Shown here: positions 44,636 through 52,626 of the stretch, piece by piece
Layout: the number at the start of each line of letters is the position of its first letter
Numbering within the stretch: position 1 is the stretch's first letter
DNA from: Streptomyces sp. NRRL WC-3742
GTDB taxonomy: Bacteria > Actinomycetota > Actinomycetes > Streptomycetales > Streptomycetaceae
Direction: 5' to 3'
Length of the DNA stretch: 52,647 bases
Assembly: GCF_000720635.1 (NCBI RefSeq)
Contig: NZ_JOCF01000057.1
Span: 1-52,647 of the forward strand
Made by a program: the position numbers and the translations under genes
Notes under the pieces: model-generated
Told to the model about the DNA's origin: nothing
What the model saw: the letters and a program-made list of their open reading frames with translations, nothing else
The model's database searches: none

Positions 44636-45708
44636 GCGGCGCTCCCCGCGAGAGCGAGGGCGGGGGCATGGGGAGAGGTGTGCCCCAGCCGGTGGTCGAA
44701 CAGGGCGCGCACGCCCGGCTCCTGCCGCACCAGGTCGAGGGCGAGCGCGGCGTGCCCGGGGGTGTACCCGTTGCCGATCAGCATGGTGACGTCGCGGGCC
44801 ATGCCCTCGGCGCCGAGCGCGGCGGCCGGGAAGGAGGTGGCCATGGAGAAGTAGACGACGGTGCCGCCGTCGCGGGTGGCGAGGATCGCCGGGTGTTCGC
44901 AGCCGGGCACGTCGGTGCAGACCACGGTGATGTCGGCGGGCCCGCCGTGGGCGTCGAGCAGGGCGGCCAGGCCCAGCGGGTCGCGGGCGTCGCCGAGGAG
45001 GGCGAGGTCGGCGAGGCCGGACTCCTCCAGGGCGCGCAGCTCCGCCTCGGTGGGGACGAGGCCGATGACGCGCCCGGCGCCGGCCCGGCGGGCAGCCGCC
45101 ATGGACAGCGAGCCGGACTTGCCGGCCGCGCCGAGCACCAGGACGGTGGGCGCGGGCAGCGGCGAGGAGCGCACGACGCGTTCGGTCAGCGCCGGGGCGC
45201 CGCAGACGTCCAGGACGGACAGGGCGAGCTCGTCGGGCAGGTCGTCGGGCAGGACGGCGGCGATGGAGCGGCCGAACAGCACGGCGTGGCCCGAGGTGGG
45301 GACGCGCTCGCTGAGGCCGTCCCAGCCGAGCAGCCCGTCGTAGACGGCGAGCGGGGTGAGGCTGAGGGAGACGAGGGTGGCGATGCGGTCGCCGGGGCGC
45401 AGCCCGAGCGGGGAGTCGGGGCCGACGGCCTGGACGCGGCCGATCAGCATGCCGCCGGAGCCGGTGACGGGGTTGTGCATCTTGCCGCGCTCGTCGATGA
45501 TCGCGCAGACCTGGTCGCGGATGGCGTCCCCGTCGCCGCGGTGGGCCTCGTTGAGCTGGCGGTAGGAGGCGGCGTCGAGGTTGAGCACCTCCAGGCAGAC
45601 GAGCACCTCGTCGTCGGCGATGGCCGGGTCGGGGTCGAGCCGCCAGGCGGCCTGGGGGAGGACCCCGGCGGGTTCGAGCACGCGGTGGGTACCCAGGGGA
45701 GAACTCAT
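44632..45708 (-). CDS. kdd: L-erythro-3,5-diaminohexanoate dehydrogenase
   Basis: A 358-residue medium-chain-dehydrogenase-like enzyme with THRVLEPAGVLPQAAWRLDP at the start, KMHNPVTGSGGMLIGRVQAV, LRPGDRIATLVSLSLTPL, the dinucleotide motif VLVLGAAGKSGSLSMAAARR, and CTDVPGCEHPAILATRDGG. This pattern and the position between kamA and kamD identify Kdd, which deaminates 3,5-diaminohexanoate to 5-amino-3-oxohexanoate with NAD(P)+. The start at 45708 (MSSPLGTHRV) has AGGTGG nearby and fits the family. A longer frame begins at 45777, whose ATG overlaps the kamA stop, and may be a coupling leader. Confidence 0.9.
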   Translation of the reverse strand: MSSPLGTHRVLEPAGVLPQAAWRLDPDPAIADDEVLVCLEVLNLDAASYRQLNEAHRGDGDAIRDQVCAIIDERGKMHNPVTGSGGMLIGRVQAVGPDSPLGLRPGDRIATLVSLSLTPLAVYDGLLGWDGLSERVPTSGHAVLFGRSIAAVLPDDLPDELALSVLDVCGAPALTERVVRSSPLPAPTVLVLGAAGKSGSLSMAAARRAGAGRVIGLVPTEAELRALEESGLADLALLGDARDPLGLAALLDAHGGPADITVVCTDVPGCEHPAILATRDGGTVVYFSMATSFPAAALGAEGMARDVTMLIGNGYTPGHAALALDLVRQEPGVRALFDHRLGHTSPHAPALALAGSAA

Positions 45709-45773
45709 GCGTCCACCTCGCTTCGCTCGGCGGGGGCATTCGCCCACACGCACCTCCTCGATGATTCGCTCGC

Positions 45774-47180
45774 TCATGCCGCACCCCCGGTGAGGGCGAG
45801 CGCCTCGGGGGTGCTCCACCAGCGGCGGCCGGCCTCGGGCAGGGTGTGGACCGGGTCGTAGTAGTGGTAGGTGCGGTCCAGCGCCTCCGGGTCGTCGTGC
45901 TCGACGGAGGTGCGGTAGTTCTTGCGCCAGGAGGAGATGCCGCGCTCGCGGTCGTAGGAGTCGACCTGGTGCACCCAGCGCTTGCCGACGTACGGGACGT
46001 CGCAGACCACGCGCGGGGTGGCGAAGCCGGGCAGGTAGCCCATGATCGCGTGCTGGAGGCGCTGCGCCTCGGCGAGCGGCAGGCGCCAGTGCTCGGCGCC
46101 GGGGATCATGTCGCAGAGGTAGAAGTAGTAGGGCATGATGCCGGCGTTGTCGAGCAGGCCGAAGCAGAGGTCGAGCAGCGCCTCGGGGCTGGCGTTGACG
46201 CCGTCGAGGAGCACGCCCTGGTTGCGGACGTCGCGAAGGCCCGTGTCGAGCAGGGCGCGGGACGCCTCGGCGACCAGCGGGGTGACCTGCTGGGCGGCGT
46301 TGGCGTGGGTGTGCATGGCCAGGGAGACGCCGCGGCTGCGCGCCTTGGCGGCCAACTCGGCCATGCCGTCGAGGAGTTCGGGGGCCATCCAGTGCTGGGG
46401 CAGGCCGATGAGGCCCTTGCTGGCGAGGCGGACGTCCCGGACGGACTCGATGTCCAGCAGCCGGTCGACGAAGGAACGCAGGCGCGGCCAGGGCACGTTG
46501 GCGACGTCGCCGCCGGAGACGACCACGTCGCGCACGGTCGGGGTGGCGCGCAGGTAGTCGATCATGCGGTCGAGGCGGTCGGCGGGGCGGAGCACGAAGC
46601 GGTACTTGGCGATCTGCGGGGTGTTGTTGCCGACGAGGTCCATGCGGGTGCAGTGCCCGCAGTACTGGGGGCAGGTGGTGACCAGCTCGGCCAGCACCTT
46701 GGTGGGGTAGCGGTGGGTGAGGCCCTCGACGGCCCACATCTCGGCCTCGTGCAGGGAGTCGCGGGAGGCGAGGGGGTGGCTGGGCACGGTCGGCTGCCGG
46801 TCGGAGGCGACGGGCAGCATGTAGCGGCGCACCGGGTCGCGGTACCAGGCGCCGGTCTCCGGCGGTCCGTCCGGGCCGATGGTGTTGAGCACCTGCGGGG
46901 TGAGCAGCAGCGACATGGTCGCGTGCTCCCGCTGGTCGGTCTCCAGGTCGGCGTAGAACGCCTCGTCCAGGCCGGGGCCGACCACCTCGCGCAGTTGGCG
47001 CACGCTCTTGACGCAGTGGGCGCGCTGCCACTGCGCGTCGCGCCACTGGCCGGCGGTGACCTCGCGCCAGCCGGGGAAGCGGGTCCAGTCGGGCTCGACG
47101 GCCTCGCGCCGCCGGTACTCGTACGGCTGCGGGAGCGGGTCGAGGGCGGTGGGGGCCAGGGTGGGGGCGGCGTACGCCAT
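45774..47180 (-). CDS. kamA: Lysine 2,3-aminomutase (radical SAM)
   Basis: A 468-residue radical-SAM/PLP enzyme converting L-alpha-lysine to L-beta-lysine. The cluster motif is Cys170-x3-Cys174-x2-Cys177 in TTCPQYCGHCTRMD, followed by VVVSGGDVANVPW, DVRLASKGLIGLPQHW, NQGVLLDGVNASPEALLDLC, and PYYFYLCDMIPGAEHWRLPL, the region containing the substrate-binding Asp residues. PQY within the Cys motif differs from the SMY of clostridial enzymes, so a close relative with altered substrate cannot be excluded. Start ATG 47180 follows AAGGAAACCGAGG. It heads the coupled kamA-kdd-kamD-kamE-A-domain run. Confidence 0.93.
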   Translation of the reverse strand: MAYAAPTLAPTALDPLPQPYEYRRREAVEPDWTRFPGWREVTAGQWRDAQWQRAHCVKSVRQLREVVGPGLDEAFYADLETDQREHATMSLLLTPQVLNTIGPDGPPETGAWYRDPVRRYMLPVASDRQPTVPSHPLASRDSLHEAEMWAVEGLTHRYPTKVLAELVTTCPQYCGHCTRMDLVGNNTPQIAKYRFVLRPADRLDRMIDYLRATPTVRDVVVSGGDVANVPWPRLRSFVDRLLDIESVRDVRLASKGLIGLPQHWMAPELLDGMAELAAKARSRGVSLAMHTHANAAQQVTPLVAEASRALLDTGLRDVRNQGVLLDGVNASPEALLDLCFGLLDNAGIMPYYFYLCDMIPGAEHWRLPLAEAQRLQHAIMGYLPGFATPRVVCDVPYVGKRWVHQVDSYDRERGISSWRKNYRTSVEHDDPEALDRTYHYYDPVHTLPEAGRRWWSTPEALALTGGAA

Positions 47181-47242
47181 GATGCCTCGGTTTCCTTACG
47201 GGCCACCGGCGGTCGGACGTCCGTCGGGCGGTGGTGGGGTGG

Positions 47243-47926
47243 TCAGTGGGTGAGCTGGTAGACGAACAGGCCGTCGGCGTCGGGCATGCGGGTGAAGGAG
47301 GCCCGCTCCATGACGCGCTGGGAGGCGGTGTTCTCCGGGTCGGTGGTGGCGATGACGCGCTCGACGCCGTCCTGGGCGAGGGCCCAGCAGGCGAGTTCGC
47401 TGAGCGCGACGGTCGCGTAGCCGTGGCCGCGGGCCTCCTCGACGAGGTCGAAGCCGATCTCGACCTGGCCGCCGTCGGGCGAGCCGTGGAAGCCCATGCC
47501 GCCGACGGCGACGGCGTCCTCGCTGCGGACCAGCAGGTACATGCCCCAGCCGGGCTGCAGCAGGCCCGCGTCGGCGGCGCGGGTGAGCATCTTCGCGGCC
47601 ACCCGGGTGCCGTCCCCGGGGGCGCCGCCGAGCCATTCGAGGCCCGCGGTGCCGCCCTCGCGCAGCTGCTCGGCTTCGGAGGGGAGCACCTCGCGCAGCT
47701 GGACGGGACCGGCGGTGAGCAGCTGGACGGCCGGGCGGGCGGCGTCCTCGGCGACGGCGGCGCGCACCGACGCGGGGCGCAGGTCCGTCCAGCCCTCGGC
47801 GACGCGCTCCAGGCAGACGCGCTCGTCGCCGGTCCAGTCGGTGGCCAGCCAGCCGGACGGCGTCTCGGCGCGGCGCGGCCAGACGGCGTACTGCTCCTGC
47901 TGGTTGACGATCACGACATGGGTCAT
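47243..47926 (-). CDS. MbtH-GNAT fusion protein
   Basis: A 227-residue protein with two domains. Residues 1-55 are MbtH-like: NQQEQYAVWP (Asn8 to Pro17), TPSGW (Trp26) and GWTDLRP (Trp46 to Pro51) reproduce the conserved N-x-E-x-Q, WP, PxGW and WTDxRP signature with normal spacing. Residues about 75-225 are a GNAT acetyltransferase (VQLREVLPSEAEQLREGGTA; GFDLVEEARGHGYATVALSE as the acetyl-CoA loop; TDPENTASQRVMERASF). MbtH proteins bind and activate A domains, so the N-terminus probably serves the enzyme at 40672-42225. Start ATG 47926 follows AGGAG. A GNAT alone does not explain the first 55 residues. Confidence 0.88.
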   Translation of the reverse strand: MTHVVIVNQQEQYAVWPRRAETPSGWLATDWTGDERVCLERVAEGWTDLRPASVRAAVAEDAARPAVQLLTAGPVQLREVLPSEAEQLREGGTAGLEWLGGAPGDGTRVAAKMLTRAADAGLLQPGWGMYLLVRSEDAVAVGGMGFHGSPDGGQVEIGFDLVEEARGHGYATVALSELACWALAQDGVERVIATTDPENTASQRVMERASFTRMPDADGLFVYQLTH

Positions 47927-47961
47927 GGGGGGTGCTCCTACGGATCAGGGGAAAGCGGGGT

Positions 47962-49011
47962 TCAGCGGAGGGGAGCCAGCTCGTCGAGCACGTCGAGGAA
48001 GCGCTCCAGCTGCTCGGTCGGGCCGAGCGAGACGCGCAGGTAGCCGGGCAGGCCGAAGCGGCCGGCGTCGCGTACGAGGATGTCGTGGCGTTCGGCGAGC
48101 AGCCGCTCGGCGGAGGCCGAGTCGGGCACGGCGACGGCGACGAAGTTGGTGGCCGAGGGCAGCGAGCGGCGGCCCCGGGCGGCGAGTTCGGCCCGGAACC
48201 AGGCGCGCCGCTCGGCGGTGAGCGCCACGGCGCGGGCCAGGGTGGCCCGGTCGGCGAGGGCGGCGACGGCCCCGGCCTGGGCGGCGCGGTTGACGCTGAA
48301 CGGCATGGTGCCCTGGGCCTCGCGCAGCTTGGCGATCAGGTCGGCGCGGCCGACGGCGTAGCCGATCCGCAGCGCGGCCAGCCCGTACGCCTTGGAGAAG
48401 GTGCGCAGCGAGATCAGCGGGGCGCCGGAGGCTCGGACGGGGCCCAGGTGGTCCAGCACCTGCGGGGAGCCGGCGGGGGCGAACTCGGCGTACGCCTCGT
48501 CCACGACCAGCGGGGTGCCGGTGCGCTCGGCGGCGGCCACCAGCAGGTCGAAGCGGCGGCGGTCGAGGAGGGCGCCGGTGGGGTTGTGCGGGTTGCACAG
48601 GTAGCCGATGCCGGCGCCGGCGAGGGCCTCGGCGAAGCGTTCGGCGTCGGTGTCCACGCCTTCGGGGCCGGTGAGGGGGATCTCGGTGCAGCCGCGCCGG
48701 GCGGTCTCCAGGCAGATCCGGTAGCCGGGGAAGGTGGCGGCGGTGGTGACGCCGGGGCGGGTGGTGTCGCCGAGGGCGAGGGCGGTGAGCAGGACGAGTT
48801 CGTCGCTGCCGTTGGCGACGGCGATCTGGTCCTCGGCCACGCCCAGGTGGGCGGCGAGGGCGGCGACGGGGCTCAGCCGGGCCGGGTCGGGGTAGACCTC
48901 GGTCAGGTCGATGGCCTCGCGGGCGGCGGCGAGGGCGAGCGGGCTGGCCCCGTACGGGTTCTCGCTCAGGTGCAGCCGGGCCGGGCCGGTGAGGGCGGTG
49001 GCGGTGGTCAT
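47962..49011 (-). CDS. HisC-like PLP aminotransferase
   Basis: A 349-residue fold-type I aminotransferase. The substrate loop is LHLSENPYGASPLAL; PLP contacts include NPHNPTGALL and LVVDEAYAEF; and [15 protein letters not shown] contains the Schiff-base Lys207. It differs clearly from the housekeeping-like HisC at 2081-3166. It lies in the mutase cluster, overlapping the cupin gene by ATGA, so a pathway role is likely. Amination of an oxo intermediate such as 5-amino-3-oxohexanoate, or formation of a separate amino acid, are possibilities that sequence cannot separate. Confidence 0.87.
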   Translation of the reverse strand: MTTATALTGPARLHLSENPYGASPLALAAAREAIDLTEVYPDPARLSPVAALAAHLGVAEDQIAVANGSDELVLLTALALGDTTRPGVTTAATFPGYRICLETARRGCTEIPLTGPEGVDTDAERFAEALAGAGIGYLCNPHNPTGALLDRRRFDLLVAAAERTGTPLVVDEAYAEFAPAGSPQVLDHLGPVRASGAPLISLRTFSKAYGLAALRIGYAVGRADLIAKLREAQGTMPFSVNRAAQAGAVAALADRATLARAVALTAERRAWFRAELAARGRRSLPSATNFVAVAVPDSASAERLLAERHDILVRDAGRFGLPGYLRVSLGPTEQLERFLDVLDELAPLR

Positions 49012-49379
49012 GCCGCGTCGCCCAGCAGGATGCCGAAGCAGTAGCTGCCCGGCTCGGCCTCCTTGGTGAGGAACTGGTGCTCGGCGCCGGCCGGGACGTG
49101 CAGCATCGCCGGGGAGCTCAGCTCGTGCAGCTCGCCGTTCACGGTGACGTCGATGCGGGCGCCGCCCTTGTTCGGCGAGACCAGGAAGTAGATCTCGGCG
49201 ACCTCGTGCTTGTGCGGGTCGGCGACGGGCTTGCCGACCAGGTGGTCGATCGAGCCGCCGGCCAGCTGGAACGGCAGGCCCCCGAACATGTCGGCGGTCA
49301 GGTAGAACGGGGCCGGCACGTGGTGGCCGGCCACGGGCAGGAACTGGGGGATGTCCGTGCGAACTTCGACGGTTTCCAT
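49008..49379 (-). CDS. Small cupin-domain protein
   Basis: A 123-residue single-domain cupin. PHKHEVAEIYFLV (His-x-His-x3-Glu-like motif 1) and LHVPAGAEHQFLT (motif 2 with Gly and His) give the usual metal-binding set. It could be an isomerase, dioxygenase or binding protein. Start ATG 49379 is preceded by GGAGTGGAG; the open frame to 49451 is less protein-like. It is the first gene of the leftward cluster transcript and is divergent from the LuxR-type regulator. Confidence 0.84.
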   Translation of the reverse strand: METVEVRTDIPQFLPVAGHHVPAPFYLTADMFGGLPFQLAGGSIDHLVGKPVADPHKHEVAEIYFLVSPNKGGARIDVTVNGELHELSSPAMLHVPAGAEHQFLTKEAEPGSYCFGILLGDAA

Positions 49380-49500
49380 GGCTCCACTCCGGGGCGTCTG
49401 GCTGGGGATGTGATCAGCCTTGCCGACTCGGGGCCCCGGATCGATGTCCATGCGCTGTCATAAACTTGCCTGGCAGCAAGTGACCGGCGGGGGGAGAACC
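49380..49500. promoter_or_regulatory. Divergent promoter region of the mutase cluster and its LuxR-type regulator
   Basis: The region contains the inverted repeat ACTTGC/GCAAGT (49464-49469 and 49476-49481), 19 bases upstream of the regulator start, and an AT-rich CATAAACT just before it. I see no cobalamin-riboswitch-like box, although the downstream operon encodes a B12 enzyme. Confidence 0.4.
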
Positions 49501-50493
49501 ATGATCGACCCGGAGGCCGGCCTCGGCACCGAACTGACGCCCGACGCGGCCGTCCTGTACGAACAGGCGTTGCGGGACGGGGTGTTGATGGCCGCCGACC
49601 GGCCCGCCGCGCTGCCGCCCGAGCGCTTCGAGGCGGCCCTCGCGGTTCTGTTGGAGCTGCGGCTGCTGCACGGCACCGGCCCGGGCCGGTGGGTGCCGGC
49701 GAGCCCGGAGGCGGCGGTGGCCGAGCTGGTCGGGCCGCTGGAGCAGGAGATCCACGAGCGGCGGATGCGGGCCGAGCGGACCCGGGCGATGCTGCTGCCG
49801 CTGCAGTCCACCTACTTCGAGGCGCGGCGCGACCGCGGCCGGGGCGTGGCGATCGAGCTGCTGCACGACGTGGAGCAGGTGCGCAGCATGCTGGGCGAGG
49901 TCTCCCGGGCCTGCTCCGAGGAGGTCTTCGTCAGCCAGCCGACCGCGCTGAGCGAGGAGACGCTGGTCGACAGCCGCCCGCGCGACCTGCAGCTTCTGGA
50001 CCGGGGCGTGCGGATGCGCGCCCTGTACCCGCACGTGGTGCTGGCCAGCCCGGTGGTGCAGATGCACTTCACCCGCATGTCGGAGGCGGGCTCCGAGATC
50101 CGTACGGTCGGCGAGGTGATCGACCGGCTGATCATCTTCGACCGCCGGATCGCCTTCCTGCCCGACCGCAGCCAGGAGGGCGAGCCGGGCGCGATGGTGA
50201 TCCGCGAGCCGGTGGTGGTCGAGTACCTGTACCGGACGCTGGAGCGGGAGTGGAGCCAGGCCCGCCCGTTCGCGCACACCGGCTTCGGCTACGGGGACAG
50301 CGGCGAGGAGGTCAAGCGCGGCATCGTGCGGCTGCTCGCGGCCGGGCACAAGGACGAGGCGATCGCGCACCGGATGAACATGTCGGTGCGCACCTGCCGG
50401 CGGCACATCGCCGAGCTGATGCGGGACTGGGGCGTGGAGAGCCGCTTCCAGGCGGGGGTGTTCGCCTCCCGGTTCGCGCTGATCGACCGGTAG
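49501..50493 (+). CDS. LuxR-type helix-turn-helix regulator, probable pathway regulator
   Basis: A 330-residue regulator. Residues about 270-325 form a LuxR/NarL-type HTH (VKRGIVRLLAAGHKDEAIAH, RMNMSVRTCRRHIAELMRDW, FQAGVFASRFALI). The N-terminal part has a winged-helix-like start (TPDAAVLYEQALRDGVLMAA), a long helix (EQEIHERRMRAERTRAMLLP) and a phospholipase-D-like effector fold (LLDRGVRMRALYPHVVLASP; EIRTVGEVIDRLIIFDRRIA), the TrmB-like layout frequent in Streptomyces cluster regulators. Start ATG 49501 follows GGGGGGAG. It faces the cupin-led operon and is the obvious candidate to control it. A terminator follows. Confidence 0.87.
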   Translation: MIDPEAGLGTELTPDAAVLYEQALRDGVLMAADRPAALPPERFEAALAVLLELRLLHGTGPGRWVPASPEAAVAELVGPLEQEIHERRMRAERTRAMLLPLQSTYFEARRDRGRGVAIELLHDVEQVRSMLGEVSRACSEEVFVSQPTALSEETLVDSRPRDLQLLDRGVRMRALYPHVVLASPVVQMHFTRMSEAGSEIRTVGEVIDRLIIFDRRIAFLPDRSQEGEPGAMVIREPVVVEYLYRTLEREWSQARPFAHTGFGYGDSGEEVKRGIVRLLAAGHKDEAIAHRMNMSVRTCRRHIAELMRDWGVESRFQAGVFASRFALIDR

Positions 50494-50500
50494 CAGGGAA

Positions 50501-50531
50501 GGGCGGCGGCCGCGGGGGTCGGCCGCCGCCC
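50501..50531. terminator. Hairpin terminator
   Basis: An 11-bp stem (50501-50511 with 50521-50531) with a 9-base loop, between the convergent LuxR-type and ATP-grasp genes. Confidence 0.8.
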
Positions 50532-50545
50532 GGCTCAGGGGGCCG

Positions 50546-51811
50546 TCAGTGTTCGCACTGGGCGGAGGTCAGGACACGCTCGCCCTCCGGCCCGTCCACG
50601 GTGAAGGTCAGCCTGGCGAGCGCCTCCTCCACCACGGCCAGCATCGCGGCGTGGTCCTCGGTGATCCCGGTGACGGAGACCAGCTCGGCGGTCTGCACGG
50701 TGGGCAGCATCGGCTCGCCGGGGCGGCTCATCACCGTCGCGCCCTCGACGCCCGGCACCTCCAGCACGTCCCGTACGCCGTGGACGGCCTTGAGCAGGCC
50801 CCCCTCGCGCGGGGTCTGGACGGAGCGGACGAAGTACACCCGGTCGGTGGGGGCGTGGCCGACCTCCACCTCCTCGCCGAGGGCGATGCGGGCGGCCAGC
50901 TGCATCGGGTCCAGGCCCCCGGCCAGCTCGGACAGCCAGCACTGGAAGCCGCCGAGACGCCCGTTGACCTCGATCAGCCGGGGGCCCTCGGCGGTGAGCT
51001 TGAGCTCGGTGTGGGTGATGCCGGTCTCGATGCCCAGCGCCTCGACGACCCGGGTGGTCAGGGCGAGGGCGGCGGCGCGCTCCTGCTCGTCGACCGGGGC
51101 GGGCCAGTACTGGCCGGGCTCGCGGAAGGGCGGCAGCAGCGGGTACTTGCCGGTGACCTGCCAGTGGGTGACGACGCCGCCGACCACGGCGCTCTCCACC
51201 GAGACGTAGTCCCCGAAGGGCCCGCAGTCGCGGCCGAGCAGGTACTCCTCCAGCACCATCGGGCCCGCCTCCGGCCCGGTCAGCAGCTCCTCGGCGAGGC
51301 GGTGGCCCTCGGACTCCTCCGTGATCAGGTGGGTGTCCCGGCTGCCCTGCCCGGTGGCGGGCTTGAGCACGGCGGGCAGGCCGACCTCGGCGAGCGCGGC
51401 CGGCCAGTCGCCGGGCCCCTCCAGCCGGGCGGAGCGGACGGCGTCCACGCCGTGCTCGCGCAGCCGGGCGCGCATCGCGTACTTGTCGCGCAGCAGGCCG
51501 ACCGTCTCCACCGAGTGGTACGGCAGGCCGAGCCGCTCGGCGAGGTCGGCGGTGTCGGCGAGGCAGAGCTCGCTGAAGGTGAGCAGCGCGTCGGGGCGGT
51601 GGCGGCGCAGCGCCTCGGCGGCGACGTCCGGGTCCGGGTCGAGGTCCACGACCGTGGCGAGCTCCTCGATCAGCGCGTGGTTGAGCTCGGTGTGCTCGGA
51701 CCGGCGCAGGGCCAGGAGCACGTCGCCGAGCGGTTCCAGGTGGTCGACGATGGCGAGCGGGCTCACCGCGCCCAGGTCGTAGACGACGGCGATGACGGGT
51801 CGGTCTGCCAC
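50546..51811 (-). CDS. ATP-grasp carboxylate-amine ligase
   Basis: A 421-residue ATP-grasp enzyme. It has the N-terminal pre-ATP-grasp segment (VIAVVYDLGAVSPLAIVDHL), KYAMRARLREHGVD, the ATP-binding lysine and glycine loop VLKPATGQGSRDTHLI, MVLEEYLLGRDCG, the metal-binding HTELKLTAEGPRLIEVNGR (Glu and Asn), and a C-terminal domain of about 130 residues. These enzymes activate a carboxylate as acyl phosphate and join it to an amine, as in small-peptide antibiotics. The start is GTG 51811 with AAGGA upstream. In this context it could couple a diaminohexanoate unit to another amino acid. Confidence 0.88.
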   Translation of the reverse strand: MADRPVIAVVYDLGAVSPLAIVDHLEPLGDVLLALRRSEHTELNHALIEELATVVDLDPDPDVAAEALRRHRPDALLTFSELCLADTADLAERLGLPYHSVETVGLLRDKYAMRARLREHGVDAVRSARLEGPGDWPAALAEVGLPAVLKPATGQGSRDTHLITEESEGHRLAEELLTGPEAGPMVLEEYLLGRDCGPFGDYVSVESAVVGGVVTHWQVTGKYPLLPPFREPGQYWPAPVDEQERAAALALTTRVVEALGIETGITHTELKLTAEGPRLIEVNGRLGGFQCWLSELAGGLDPMQLAARIALGEEVEVGHAPTDRVYFVRSVQTPREGGLLKAVHGVRDVLEVPGVEGATVMSRPGEPMLPTVQTAELVSVTGITEDHAAMLAVVEEALARLTFTVDGPEGERVLTSAQCEH

Positions 51812-51847
51812 GGTGGTGGGTCCTTAGGAGTGGGTGGGTGGGCCGGC

Positions 51848-52567
51848 TCAGGCCGCGGCCTGGTCGCTCTCGGGGGCGTAGCGGATGCCGGAGAGGGCCG
51901 AGGCCAGGGCGTTGGCGGTCGGCGTGGTGGCGGTCGCGTCGAAGAGGTGGCGGGCCGCCTCGACGCCCCGCACCTCGGCGTCGATGGCGCGGTGCCCGGC
52001 CCAGCGCTCGCGGCTGAGGCGGTAGCGGTCGCTGACGGCCTTCTCGCCGCGCACCGCGTTGGTCTGGACGCCGTCGTGGACGAAGCCGAACTTGCGGCAG
52101 ACGGCCTGGGAGGCGTCGTTGCCCTGCCGGACCACGGACAGCGCGTGGTCGGCGCCGAGCCCGGTGAAGGCCAGCTCCAGGCTGGCGGCGCGGGCGTGGC
52201 CGCCGAGGCCCGTGCCCTGGTGGCGCAGCCCGAGCCAGGAGGTGAGCAGCACCTCGCGGGTGGTGCCGAAGTCGATCGCGCCGATGCTCTGGGAGCCGAC
52301 GACCTCGCCGTCATGCACCACGACCAGGTAGAGCGTCCAGTCCTGCGGGGTCCACTCGGCCATGGCCTTCCAGTGCCGCTGCAGCACCCGGCGGGTGACG
52401 GTCTCGCGGTCGCCGTCCGTCCACTGGGAGAAGAACGGCATGAAGCCGGGGGCGTGGACGCCGTCGGCGGCCTGGTCGGCGAGTCGGTCGAGGTCCTCGG
52501 GGGTGGGGTGGCGCAGCTCGATCCGGGAGGTGCGGACGGACAGGTCGTACAGCGGCCAGTTGCGCAT
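51848..52567 (-). CDS. GNAT-family (RimJ/RimL-like) N-acetyltransferase
   Basis: A 239-residue acetyltransferase. It has IELRHPTPEDLDRLADQAAD, WTLYLVVVHDGEVVGSQSIG, LTSWLGLRHQGTGLGGHARA (the acetyl-CoA pyrophosphate loop) and VVRQGNDASQAVCRKFGFVH. The C-terminal 50 residues are an extra helical tail. It lies 36 bases upstream of the ATP-grasp gene on the same strand, so the two are probably cotranscribed. Roles could be self-protection by N-acetylation or tailoring. Confidence 0.86.
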   Translation of the reverse strand: MRNWPLYDLSVRTSRIELRHPTPEDLDRLADQAADGVHAPGFMPFFSQWTDGDRETVTRRVLQRHWKAMAEWTPQDWTLYLVVVHDGEVVGSQSIGAIDFGTTREVLLTSWLGLRHQGTGLGGHARAASLELAFTGLGADHALSVVRQGNDASQAVCRKFGFVHDGVQTNAVRGEKAVSDRYRLSRERWAGHRAIDAEVRGVEAARHLFDATATTPTANALASALSGIRYAPESDQAAA

Positions 52568-52626
52568 GGTCGCCTTCCTGGGGTGTCGGGGGGGTGGGGG
52601 GCGGGGGTGTGGTGGGGTGTCGGGGG

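Noticed and set aside
47181..49500. Cobalamin riboswitch ahead of the kam genes
   Set aside because: Intergenic gaps are short and no B12-box-like sequence is apparent.
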